This document shows positions 23,290-30,188 of a stretch of 38,919 bases of DNA, in pieces. The notes under the pieces are model-generated. The model saw only the letters and a program-made list of their open reading frames with translations, was not told where the DNA came from and ran no database searches. The number at the start of each line of letters is the position of its first letter. Position 1 is the stretch's first letter. The translations under genes were made by a program, and so were the position numbers. Origin of the DNA: JACTMI01 sp964618415 (GTDB lineage Bacteria > Acidobacteriota > Thermoanaerobaculia > Multivoradales > JAGPDF01); the NCBI GenBank assembly GCA_964618415.1, contig CAZUAT010000025.1, forward strand, positions 1 through 38,919, in the 5' to 3' direction.

Positions 23290-24541
23290 TCGAGCGCCAG
23301 AGCCACTCGGCCGGCCCGAACCGGAACCGGTTCAGCCACCAGCTGCTCAGCAGGAGGTTGAGCCCCCAGACGGACACCGCCACGACCAGCTGGGTGGCGC
23401 GCGGGATGCGGCCGTAGAGGCCGAGCCCCCAGCTGTAGGCGATGGCGGTGAAGATGACCGACTGCAGGAGGTAGTTGGTCAGCGCCATGCGGCCGGCCGC
23501 CGCGAGCGGGCGCAGCCGCTCGGTCCAGTGCGGGCGGCGGGCCAGCAGCACCAGTCCGCACAGGTACCCGACGGCCAGCAGCAGCGCCGCCACCTGCATC
23601 AGCACCTGGCTCCAGACCACCGCCGGCGCGGTCTCCATCTGGCCGCCGTCGGCGCCGCCGAGCATCGCCGCCACCGCCAGCACCGCTCCCGCCCCGAGCC
23701 CGATCCCCGCCGCGCGACGCAGGAACGGCAGGTGCGCCTCCGGCTCGACGACGACGCCCGAACGCACGAACCAGGCGCCGAGCAGGAAGATCCCCAGCAC
23801 GATCGGGAAGAAGAACGGCAGGAAGCTGAGCTGCATGCGGGCGTCGGCGGTGCGCTGCTGCTGGATCTCGGCGGCCGTGCCGGTTGCGTAGACGCTCTCG
23901 GCCCGCACCGCCCCGTCCCGCAGCTCGGCGACGAACGCCTCGTGCGAGGCGACGGCGTCGGCCGGCATCTGGCCGCTCGCCATCGCGGTGCCGCTCCAGA
24001 CCCGCAGCACGCTGCCCGCCAGGAGCGGCACGAGGATCAGCGTCAGCCCCCACTTGGGCAGCCGCCGCACGGGAGTGCGCTGGAACGCCAGCAGGAGCAG
24101 GCCGACGACGCCGTAGGTCAACAGGATGTCGCCGTACCAGATCAGGAAGGCGTGCGCGGCCCCGAGCGCGATCAGCCCGACCATGCGGCGGACGAAGCGG
24201 CCGGCGAACCGTCCGCTGGAGCGCCGCCAGCGGTCGAACTGGATCGCGAACCCCATCCCGAACAGCAGCGAGAAGAGGACGTAGAACTTGCCCTGCACGA
24301 AGGCGGCGACGAGCCAGCCCGCCGCCCGGTCGAGGCCGACTGCCGTCTCGTCGCGGCCCAGGTAGAGCGCCTGCACCGGGCGCAGGAAGAACTCGGCGTT
24401 CATCAGCAGGATGCCGAGCAGGGCAAAGCCGCGCACCACGTCGAGCGCCACGAGCCGTTCGCCGATGCGCACCGGGGCCGGCGGACCCGAGACCTCGCCC
24501 GGAGGCGCAGCACCGGCGGTCGTCGTCGCCGCCTCGCTCAT
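23258..24541 (-). CDS. DUF418 / YeiB-family integral membrane protein
   Basis: 427 residues with about ten membrane segments. The opening RLVALDVVRGFALLGILLMNAEFF is the family signature, and the C-terminal half (about 250-427, with GRMALTNYLLQS and WLNRFRFGPAEWLWRSIT) is the DUF418 domain. It is an inner-membrane protein of the acyltransferase-3-like fold group. The molecular function is unknown for the family. Its ATG (24541) overlaps the stop of the upstream XdhC-like gene in ATGA, so the two are translationally coupled. Confidence 0.92.
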   Translation of the reverse strand: MSEAATTTAGAAPPGEVSGPPAPVRIGERLVALDVVRGFALLGILLMNAEFFLRPVQALYLGRDETAVGLDRAAGWLVAAFVQGKFYVLFSLLFGMGFAIQFDRWRRSSGRFAGRFVRRMVGLIALGAAHAFLIWYGDILLTYGVVGLLLLAFQRTPVRRLPKWGLTLILVPLLAGSVLRVWSGTAMASGQMPADAVASHEAFVAELRDGAVRAESVYATGTAAEIQQQRTADARMQLSFLPFFFPIVLGIFLLGAWFVRSGVVVEPEAHLPFLRRAAGIGLGAGAVLAVAAMLGGADGGQMETAPAVVWSQVLMQVAALLLAVGYLCGLVLLARRPHWTERLRPLAAAGRMALTNYLLQSVIFTAIAYSWGLGLYGRIPRATQLVVAVSVWGLNLLLSSWWLNRFRFGPAEWLWRSITYGRLQPLR

Positions 24542-24849
24542 CGGGCAGCTCCGGCCGGTGCGCTCTCCGGTCGGCCAACGCTGAACTCGATGCGCACCTC
24601 GGCCTCGCTGGCGCCCGGCACCGCGAACCGCTTGACCAGCGGCGCCTCGACGCCGCGGTCGAACATCTGCTCGGCGTAGAGCGCCACCCGCTGGTTGAGC
24701 CGCGGCCAGCCGAGATCGCCGTAGGTATGGCCGGCCGCCCAGATCAGCAGGCGGGCCCCTTCGCCCGGCCCCGAGATCACCGTCGCCAGGGCGACGGACT
24801 CCCCGGCTGCGACGCTGGCAGCGAGCAGCGCTTCGATGGAATCGCTCAC
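24538..24849 (-). CDS. Small XdhC/CoxI N-terminal-domain-like protein
   Basis: 103 residues. The segment GESVALATVISGPGEGARLLIW followed by GDLGWPRLNQRVALYAEQMFDRG follows the pattern of the XdhC/CoxI N-terminal domain, which helps insert the sulfurated molybdenum cofactor into xanthine or CO dehydrogenases. The GS(x)PR loop of typical members is shortened to GPGEG, and the C-terminal Rossmann domain is absent. No molybdenum enzyme is near, so the activity may be lost or different. The start is GTG at 24849, nine bases after a TAGGCT hexamer, with no Shine-Dalgarno. It overlaps DUF418 by four bases. The family call is tentative. Confidence 0.62.
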   Translation of the reverse strand: MSDSIEALLAASVAAGESVALATVISGPGEGARLLIWAAGHTYGDLGWPRLNQRVALYAEQMFDRGVEAPLVKRFAVPGASEAEVRIEFSVGRPESAPAGAAR

Positions 24850-24858
24850 GGAGCGGCT

Positions 24859-24864
24859 AGCCTA
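24859..24864 (-). promoter_or_regulatory. Putative leaderless -10 hexamer TAGGCT for the XdhC-like/DUF418 operon
   Basis: TAGGCT on the minus strand ends nine bases before the GTG at 24849. There is no Shine-Dalgarno between them. Confidence 0.45.
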
Positions 24865-24915
24865 GTCGGGGTGCCGACCCCCGGCAAGTCGCGCCGCGGG
24901 CGGCGCTGCGGCAGG

Positions 24916-25887
24916 TCAGCGCGGGCGCGGGCGACCCCGCCGGCGGTCGCGCTCGGCGAGGCGGGTGACGAACGCCGTGAAGTCGGCCGGCGGCGGGGCG
25001 GCAAAACGCATCGGCCGCCCGTCGGCCGGATGCTGGAAGTAGAGCTCGCCGGCGTGCAGCAGCTGGCGCGCGAAGCTGACCGTCGGAGCGCCCCGGACTC
25101 CCGGCGCCCGATAGACGCGATCGCCGACCACCGGATGACCGGCCGCGGCGAAGTGGATCCGAATCTGATGGGTGCGACCGGTCTCGAGCTGCACGCGCAC
25201 CAGCGTCGCATCGCCCAGCCGTCGCTCGGTGCGCCAGTGGGTGATCGCCGGCTTGCCGGATTCGCCAGGTGCCGCCACCCAGCGCCGGCGGTGGGTGCCG
25301 TCGCCGACCAGCGGCTGGTCGAACGTGCCCGCCGCAGCGGGCAGCTCACCTTCGACGACCGCCAGGTAGACCCGCCCGAGCGACCGGTCCTCGAGTTGTC
25401 GCTGCAGTTCCGCCTGGCCGCGCCGGCTGGTCGCCAGCACGACCAGCCCGGAGGTCTCCTTGTCGAGCCGGTGCACGACCGCCAGCCAGGGCCGACGGCC
25501 GGCCGAGCGGGCCAGCGCCGAGCCGGTGCGCGAGAGCAGCGTGTCGACCTCGCGCTGCGGCGTCGGCTGGGTGAGCAGGCCGGCCGGCTTGAAGACCACG
25601 ACGACGTCTTCGTCGGCGTGCAGCAGCTCGATCCTGGGCGCCTCGATCCGCTCGATCACCGGGCGCCCGGCGTCGAACACCACCCGCGCCGTCGGCGGCA
25701 CGAAGGCGCCGGGGTCCTGGACGATTTCGCCGTCGACGGTCACCTGGCCGGCCTCGATGACCCGCTTGGCGCGGGTGAACGAGAGTTCCGGATGCTCGCT
25801 CTGCAGCCGGCGCCCGAGCCTCTCCGAAGGAGCGGCGACCCGCTGCGGCGGCGCGGAGCGCGGTGCCCGGCCGGTCGACCGGCTCAC
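24916..25887 (-). CDS. RluA-family RNA pseudouridine synthase with S4 domain
   Basis: 323 residues. An S4 RNA-binding domain comes first (about 20-75, RLGRRLQSEHPELSFTRAKR... and VTVDGEIVQDPG). The catalytic domain follows, with D142 in HRLDKETSGLVV, the nucleophilic Asp of the family, and RTHQIRIHFAAAGHPVVGD. It converts uridine to pseudouridine in rRNA or tRNA; the RluD/RluC/RluA target cannot be told here. The GTG at 25887 overlaps the asparaginase stop (GTGA). The C-terminus is a basic Arg-rich tail. It is the last gene of a tightly overlapped four-gene operon. Confidence 0.92.
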   Translation of the reverse strand: MSRSTGRAPRSAPPQRVAAPSERLGRRLQSEHPELSFTRAKRVIEAGQVTVDGEIVQDPGAFVPPTARVVFDAGRPVIERIEAPRIELLHADEDVVVVFKPAGLLTQPTPQREVDTLLSRTGSALARSAGRRPWLAVVHRLDKETSGLVVLATSRRGQAELQRQLEDRSLGRVYLAVVEGELPAAAGTFDQPLVGDGTHRRRWVAAPGESGKPAITHWRTERRLGDATLVRVQLETGRTHQIRIHFAAAGHPVVGDRVYRAPGVRGAPTVSFARQLLHAGELYFQHPADGRPMRFAAPPPADFTAFVTRLAERDRRRGRPRPR

Positions 25888-26393
25888 GCGCCGGGTTCCG
25901 GCCGCACGCGCTCGAAGATGCCGAGCTCGCGGTTCTTGCGGCAGTTGTCCCAGTCGAAGCGCAGGCCGTTCATCGCCACGTAGACACCGGGCGGCAGGAC
26001 CTGTACGAACGACAGCGCGCTGCCCAGGTTGAACAGTCCGTCCGAGCTGCCGAAGGCGAACGGGACCATGGCGCCGGTCAGCACCACCGTCTTGGCGCTG
26101 CCGGCGAGGCCGGCCGCCAGGACCGCCGCCGTTTCCACCATGGTGTCGGTCCCGTGCGTGATGACGATCTGCGACTCGGCGGCACGCCGGCACTGGCTGA
26201 CCAGCAGCTCGCGGTCGGCGTCGGTCATCTCGAGCGAGTCGACCATCATCGCCGTGCGGACGGCGACTTCGAGCCGGCAGCGGCCGAGCGCGAGCATCTG
26301 CGGCACGTGCGTGTCGTGGAAATCCAGCCGGCCGGTCAGCTCGTCGTACTCCTTGTCGAACGTGCCGCCGGTGGCGATGATCAGCATACTCAT
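25884..26393 (-). CDS. Short single-domain asparaginase-like protein
   Basis: 169 residues, about half the usual asparaginase length, containing only the N-terminal domain. Active-site positions are kept: T11 in ATGGTFDKEYD, S53 in VDSLEMTD, T82-D83 in HGTDTM and K101 before VVLTGAMVP. The C-terminal domain that completes the dimer interface in normal asparaginases is missing. Short stand-alone forms are known in databases, but their activity is, as far as I recall, not well established. Two Met codons lie at the start (MSM); the first, at 26393, overlaps the thioesterase stop by four bases (ATGA) and is preferred. Confidence 0.85.
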   Translation of the reverse strand: MSMLIIATGGTFDKEYDELTGRLDFHDTHVPQMLALGRCRLEVAVRTAMMVDSLEMTDADRELLVSQCRRAAESQIVITHGTDTMVETAAVLAAGLAGSAKTVVLTGAMVPFAFGSSDGLFNLGSALSFVQVLPPGVYVAMNGLRFDWDNCRKNRELGIFERVRPEPGA

Positions 26394-26875
26394 CGCTCGC
26401 CCTCTCCGCCGGTTCTGACCACCTCGATAGGACTGGCGCCGGGCACCGTGAACGGCGCCAGCGCCGCGATGAACTCGGCCGGCAGCGGCAGCGGTCGCAG
26501 CTGCTTGCGGTCGATCGCCACCAGGGTCACATCGCCGCACGCCGTGCGCGCGCGCGCCGCGTCGTCGCGCACCACTTCGAAGTCGAGGCGCAGCGACGTG
26601 CGCCCGACGCGCCCGACGCGGATCGCGACTTCGAGCGGATCGTCCAGGAACGCCGGCGCCAGGAATTCGAAGTGCAACGCCCGCCGCGGCAGCCAGAGGT
26701 CGAGCCGTTCGAACACCTTGCCGTACGGCATCCCGGCGGCGCGGAACAGCTCGGTCTCGGCGATCTCGAAGAAGCGCACATAGGCGCCGTAACAGATGAT
26801 GCCCGCCGCGTCGACGTCGCTCCAGCGGACGTACTCGCGCACCCGGAACGGGAAGGCCGGATCGGTCTCGCTCAC
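26390..26875 (-). CDS. Acyl-CoA thioesterase, 4-hydroxybenzoyl-CoA thioesterase-like hot-dog fold
   Basis: 161 residues. REYVRWSDVDAAGIICYGAYVR matches the active-site region of YbgC/FadM/4-hydroxybenzoyl-CoA thioesterases, with D22 as the likely catalytic Asp. It hydrolyses acyl-CoA thioesters in the cytoplasm. The length is slightly above the usual 130-150, with a C-terminal extension ending EVVRTGGEGER. GTG at 26875 is chosen because it overlaps the stop of the upstream microprotein by four bases (GTGA) and opens directly before the domain. The acyl substrate is unknown. Confidence 0.87.
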   Translation of the reverse strand: MSETDPAFPFRVREYVRWSDVDAAGIICYGAYVRFFEIAETELFRAAGMPYGKVFERLDLWLPRRALHFEFLAPAFLDDPLEVAIRVGRVGRTSLRLDFEVVRDDAARARTACGDVTLVAIDRKQLRPLPLPAEFIAALAPFTVPGASPIEVVRTGGEGER

Positions 26876-27045
26876 GGCGCCGATCCTACCGGCGCCCGCA
26901 CCGCGCGGTGGCGGTCGATCCAGAACGCCCACGCCATCAGCAGCCAGCCGGCCAGCGCGGCGCCCCAGGGCGCCAGGGTGAGGAGGCTGTGCGGCCAGGC
27001 CGCCCGTTTGGCGGCCAGCGCCACTGCAAAATGGCCGGGAAACAT
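26872..27045 (-). CDS. 57-residue membrane microprotein, possible internal-deletion remnant
   Basis: The protein begins MFPGHFAVALAAKRAA and ends with one membrane helix (about 24-43) and WIDRHR. The beginning resembles the N-terminus, and the end resembles the C-terminus, of a longer polytopic membrane family that I recall starting with M-F-x-G-H-F/Y-x-V-x-x-A-A-K-R. The middle is missing, so it may be a deletion product. Expression nevertheless looks intact: GGAGG lies eight bases before the ATG at 27045, and its TGA overlaps the thioesterase GTG (GTGA). It could serve mainly as a translational lead-in for the thioesterase. No function is proposed. Confidence 0.58.
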   Translation of the reverse strand: MFPGHFAVALAAKRAAWPHSLLTLAPWGAALAGWLLMAWAFWIDRHRAVRAPVGSAP

Positions 27046-27053
27046 CGCGCGAT

Positions 27054-27058
27054 CCTCC
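27054..27058 (-). promoter_or_regulatory. Shine-Dalgarno GGAGG of the membrane microprotein
   Basis: GGAGG on the minus strand, eight bases before the ATG at 27045. It supports translation of a gene otherwise too short to trust. Confidence 0.55.
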
Positions 27059-27101
27059 GCCGGGTGCGGCGCCACCGGGGCGGCGGCGCGCGGCGCACGC
27101 G

Positions 27102-27107
27102 AGCCTA
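27102..27107 (-). promoter_or_regulatory. Putative -10 hexamer TAGGCT for the microprotein-thioesterase-asparaginase-RluA operon
   Basis: TAGGCT on the minus strand, 56 bases before the ATG at 27045. It fits the hexamer pattern seen elsewhere in the window, but the leader would be longer. Confidence 0.3.
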
Positions 27108-27145
27108 TCGCCGCCGCCGCCTTTCCGTGCCCGGCCGCCGCCCGT

Positions 27146-27151
27146 TAGACT
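27146..27151 (+). promoter_or_regulatory. Putative -10 hexamer TAGACT for the SPFH-GYF operon
   Basis: TAGACT ends 25 bases before the ATG at 27177. A strong Shine-Dalgarno (GGGAGGAG, 27163-27170) lies between, so this mRNA should have a normal short leader. Confidence 0.45.
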
Positions 27152-27176
27152 GCGCCGGCATCCGGGAGGAGCGGTC

Positions 27177-28310
27177 ATGGGACTGATGGACAACATCCGC
27201 AAGCAGATCGGGTCGCAGTTTCTCGAGATCCTCGAGTGGCTCGACGACTCGAACGACACTCTCGTCTGGCGCTACCCGGTCTACAACCAGGAAATCAAGA
27301 TGGGCGCCCAGCTCATCGTGCGCGAGAACCAGCTGGCGCTGTTCGTCAACGAGGGCAAGGCGGCCGATCTGTTCGGCCCCGGTACCTACACGATCTCGAC
27401 GCAGAACATCCCGATCCTGACCACCCTGCGCGGCTGGAAGTACGGCTTCCAGAGCCCGTTCAAGGCCGAGGTCTACTTCTTCAACACCCGTCTGTTCACC
27501 GACTTCAAGTGGGGCACCGCCAACCCGGTGATGATGCGCGACGCCGAGTTCGGGATGATCCGCCTGCGCGCCTACGGCACCTATGCCATGCGGATCTCCG
27601 ACGCGCGCAAGTTCTTCGAGACCGTGGTCGGCACACGGGGCCTGACGACGACCGACGAGATTACCGGCCAGCTGCGCTCGACGATCCTGTCGCGCCTGTC
27701 GGACGCCATCGCCGAGGCCAAGGTGGCGGCGCTCGACATCGCAGCCCACTACGACGAGCTGTCGACCACCGGGACGCGGTTGCTGGCGCCCGAGTTCGCC
27801 GGCTTCGGCCTCGAGCTGGCGCGCTTCTTCATCGAGAACGTCTCGCTGCCCGAGGAGGTCGAGAAGGCGATCGACCAGCGCTCCAAGCTCGGCGTGCTGG
27901 GCGACCGGATGCAGCAGTACACCCAGATGCAGGCCGCCGACGCGATCGGCAAGGCGGCCGAGAACCCCGGCGGCCTCGCCGGCGCAGGAGTCGGGGTCGG
28001 CGCCGGGGTCGCCATGGGGCAGATGATGGGCCAGGCGATGGCCGGCGCCGGGGCGCCGCCTGCTCCGGGTGGAGCCGCACCGCCGCCGCCGCCCGCCGCC
28101 CCGGCGCTGACGCCGCGCTGGTCGCTGGCGGTCGGCGGCCAGACCTACGGCCCGTATACCGACGCGCAGGTGCGCTCGATGCTCGCCGCCGGGCAGGTTG
28201 CCGCCGGCACGCCGGCCTGGCGTCCCGGAGCGACCGGCTGGGCGCCGGCGGAGAGCTATCCGGAACTCGGGGCCGGCGCCACGCCGCCCCCGCCGCCGCC
28301 GGCCGGCTGA
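27177..28310 (+). CDS. SPFH-domain (YdjI-like) protein with C-terminal GYF_2 domain
   Basis: 377 residues. The N-terminal two thirds (about 1-275) are the SPFH/virion-core-like domain of the Bacillus YdjI type, with VWRYPVYNQEIKMGAQLIVRE and GPGTYTISTQNIPI. A Gly/Ala/Met-rich hinge and a Pro-rich linker follow, then a GYF_2 (DUF4339) domain near 316-368 with WSLAVGGQTYGPYTDAQV. There is no membrane helix; SPFH proteins form membrane-associated oligomers, and GYF domains bind proline-rich peptides. The protein's own Pro runs (PPPPPP) could be ligands for its own GYF domain. It is followed after 14 bases by a zinc-ribbon membrane protein, the likely recruiting partner, as in ydj-type operons. 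Confidence 0.9.
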   Translation: MGLMDNIRKQIGSQFLEILEWLDDSNDTLVWRYPVYNQEIKMGAQLIVRENQLALFVNEGKAADLFGPGTYTISTQNIPILTTLRGWKYGFQSPFKAEVYFFNTRLFTDFKWGTANPVMMRDAEFGMIRLRAYGTYAMRISDARKFFETVVGTRGLTTTDEITGQLRSTILSRLSDAIAEAKVAALDIAAHYDELSTTGTRLLAPEFAGFGLELARFFIENVSLPEEVEKAIDQRSKLGVLGDRMQQYTQMQAADAIGKAAENPGGLAGAGVGVGAGVAMGQMMGQAMAGAGAPPAPGGAAPPPPPAAPALTPRWSLAVGGQTYGPYTDAQVRSMLAAGQVAAGTPAWRPGATGWAPAESYPELGAGATPPPPPPAG

Positions 28311-28324
28311 GTCGCCGCGCCGAG

Positions 28325-29395
28325 ATGACCGACCCCGCCATGGCGACCGCGCCGACGTCGCCGACGGGCCCGCAGGTGGCGGCGCGCAAGTTCCCCTGCC
28401 CGCAGTGCGGCGCCGACGTGGCGTGGAGCCCGCTCGCCGTGCGGCTGCGCTGCGCCTACTGCGGCCACGAGCAGGAGGTCGCCACCGCCGGCCCGGTCGT
28501 CGAGGAGCAGCCGCTCGCCGAGCAGCTGCGCGCCCCGGCCAGCGTCGGCTGGGGCATGGAGCGCAAGCGCTACCGGTGCGGCCGCTGCGGCGCGATCGAC
28601 ACGCTCGAGCCCGGCGTGCGGGCGACCGCCTGTGCGTTCTGCGGCACTCCGGGGGTCGTCGAGGCGCCCAACGACGTCGACGTGGTCCGCCCGCAGGGGG
28701 TGCTGCCGTTCCGGGTCTCGCGGCAGGAGGCGATCGGGCGCTTCCGCGGCTGGCTGAAATCGCTCTGGTTCCGCCCCGGCAATCTGGCCACTCGCGCCGA
28801 GGTCGAGAACCTCGTCGGGGTCTACGTCCCGTTCTGGACGTTCGACGCCGCCACCCGTTCGCGCTGGAGCGCTGAGTCGGGCCGCCGCCGCGGCAGCGGC
28901 CAGCAGGCGCGCATCGAGTGGCGGCGGGTCAGCGGCACGCTCGAACACCGGTTCGACGACCTGCCGGTGGCCGCCTCGCGCGGCATCGAACCGTCGCTGG
29001 CGCGGCAGCTCGAACCGTTCCCCACCGCCGAGCTGGTGCCGTACGACCCGGCCTATCTCGCCGGCTTTCGGGCCGAGGAGTACGGCGTCCCGCTCGACCG
29101 CGCCTGGGCCGCGGCGCGCGAGCGGATGAAGGCGACGCTGCACGCCGCCTGTCGCGCCGAAGTGCCGGGAGAGCTGTGTCGCAACCTGCAAATCCAAACC
29201 GAGTGGTCCGAGCTGACCTGCAAGTCGGGCCTGCTGCCGATCTGGATCTCGGCCTACCGCTACCACGGCCGCAGCTTTCACTACGCCGTCAACGGCGTGA
29301 CCGGGCGGGCCACCGGCACCGCCCCCTGGTCGTGGGTCAAGATCGGCCTGGCGCTGCTCGCTGCCGCCGCACTGCTCGCGCTGCTGGCGCGCTGA
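28325..29395 (+). CDS. Double zinc-ribbon membrane-anchored partner of the SPFH protein
   Basis: 356 residues. Two zinc ribbons lie at the N-terminus: C25/C28 with C43/C46, and C85/C88 with C103/C106. A domain with a strongly conserved look (about 115-325, VLPFRVSRQEAIGRFRGWLKSLWFRP, then YVPFWTFDA) follows, and a C-terminal membrane helix (about 333-355) anchors it. Such proteins are commonly found beside YdjI-type SPFH genes and are often misannotated as helicase or RNA polymerase fragments because of the zinc ribbon. The ATG at 28325 is chosen by the start of the first ribbon; the open frame continues upstream inside the SPFH gene. The function is probably membrane recruitment of the SPFH oligomer. 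Confidence 0.85.
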   Translation: MTDPAMATAPTSPTGPQVAARKFPCPQCGADVAWSPLAVRLRCAYCGHEQEVATAGPVVEEQPLAEQLRAPASVGWGMERKRYRCGRCGAIDTLEPGVRATACAFCGTPGVVEAPNDVDVVRPQGVLPFRVSRQEAIGRFRGWLKSLWFRPGNLATRAEVENLVGVYVPFWTFDAATRSRWSAESGRRRGSGQQARIEWRRVSGTLEHRFDDLPVAASRGIEPSLARQLEPFPTAELVPYDPAYLAGFRAEEYGVPLDRAWAAARERMKATLHAACRAEVPGELCRNLQIQTEWSELTCKSGLLPIWISAYRYHGRSFHYAVNGVTGRATGTAPWSWVKIGLALLAAAALLALLAR

Positions 29396-29396
29396 C

Positions 29397-30152
29397 TTAG
29401 AAGAGTCGGGCGCCGTCGGCGCGCAGGAAGCGCGCCGTATACAGCCCCGCGCGGTGCAGCAGCCCCGCCAAAGCGCAGCCCAGGACGCCGAAGCCGTAGC
29501 GCACCGAGCGGGCGAAGCCGATCGAGGAGGCCTCCGCGAAGTAGCGCGTCGGGCAGGAGATCTCGCCGATCCGGAAGCCGGCTGCGAGCGCCTGCACGAG
29601 CAGCTGATTGTCGAAGACGAAGTCGTCGGAGTTGGCGCCCAGCGGCAAACGCTCGAGGACCTCGCGCCGATATCCCCGGTAGCCGGTATGGAACTCCGAC
29701 AGCTTCGAGCCGAGCAGCAGGTTGCCGACCAGCGTCAGGGCGCGATTGGAGACGTAGCGCCACCACGGCATGCCGCCCTGGCGGGCGCGGCCTCCCAGGA
29801 TCCGCGAGGCCAGCACGATGTCGTAGTGACCGGAGGCGAGCATCGCCGCCATCGCGAGCAGCAGCCGCGGCGAGTACTGGTAGTCCGGGTGGAGCATGAC
29901 GATCAGCTCCTCCTCCCCTGCCAGCGCGGTCCGGTAGCAGGTCTTCTGATTGCCGCCGTAGCCGCAGTTGGACGGATGGATGACCACTTCGAGTCCCAGC
30001 CGCCGCGCCAGCTCCGCCGTGCCGTCGCGAGAAGCGTCGTCGACCAGCACGACCCGGTCGACCTCCGGCGGAATCTCGGCCACCGTGCGCTCGAGCGTCG
30101 CCCCGGCGTTGTAGGCCGGCAGCACCACGCAGACTCGGAGCCCTCCGATCAT
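29397..30152 (-). CDS. Family 2 glycosyltransferase, dolichol-phosphate-mannose-synthase-like
   Basis: 251 residues. The GT-A fold shows VCVVLPAYNAGATLERT, VLVDDASRDGT (D38-D39), and HPDYQY with D90 as the metal-binding acidic position. The arrangement resembles bacterial polyprenyl-phosphate glycosyltransferases that move a sugar from an NDP-sugar to a lipid carrier at the inner face of the membrane. Only a weak hydrophobic segment is seen near the C-terminus. The ATG at 30152 has AAGGAG upstream. It lies 36 bases after the helicase gene on the same strand, so it may be co-transcribed. Its stop is one base from the convergent zinc-ribbon gene's stop. Confidence 0.9.
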   Translation of the reverse strand: MIGGLRVCVVLPAYNAGATLERTVAEIPPEVDRVVLVDDASRDGTAELARRLGLEVVIHPSNCGYGGNQKTCYRTALAGEEELIVMLHPDYQYSPRLLLAMAAMLASGHYDIVLASRILGGRARQGGMPWWRYVSNRALTLVGNLLLGSKLSEFHTGYRGYRREVLERLPLGANSDDFVFDNQLLVQALAAGFRIGEISCPTRYFAEASSIGFARSVRYGFGVLGCALAGLLHRAGLYTARFLRADGARLF

Positions 30153-30188
30153 CTCGCCCGCTCCTTCCTGCTCGACCGATCCGGCTCC

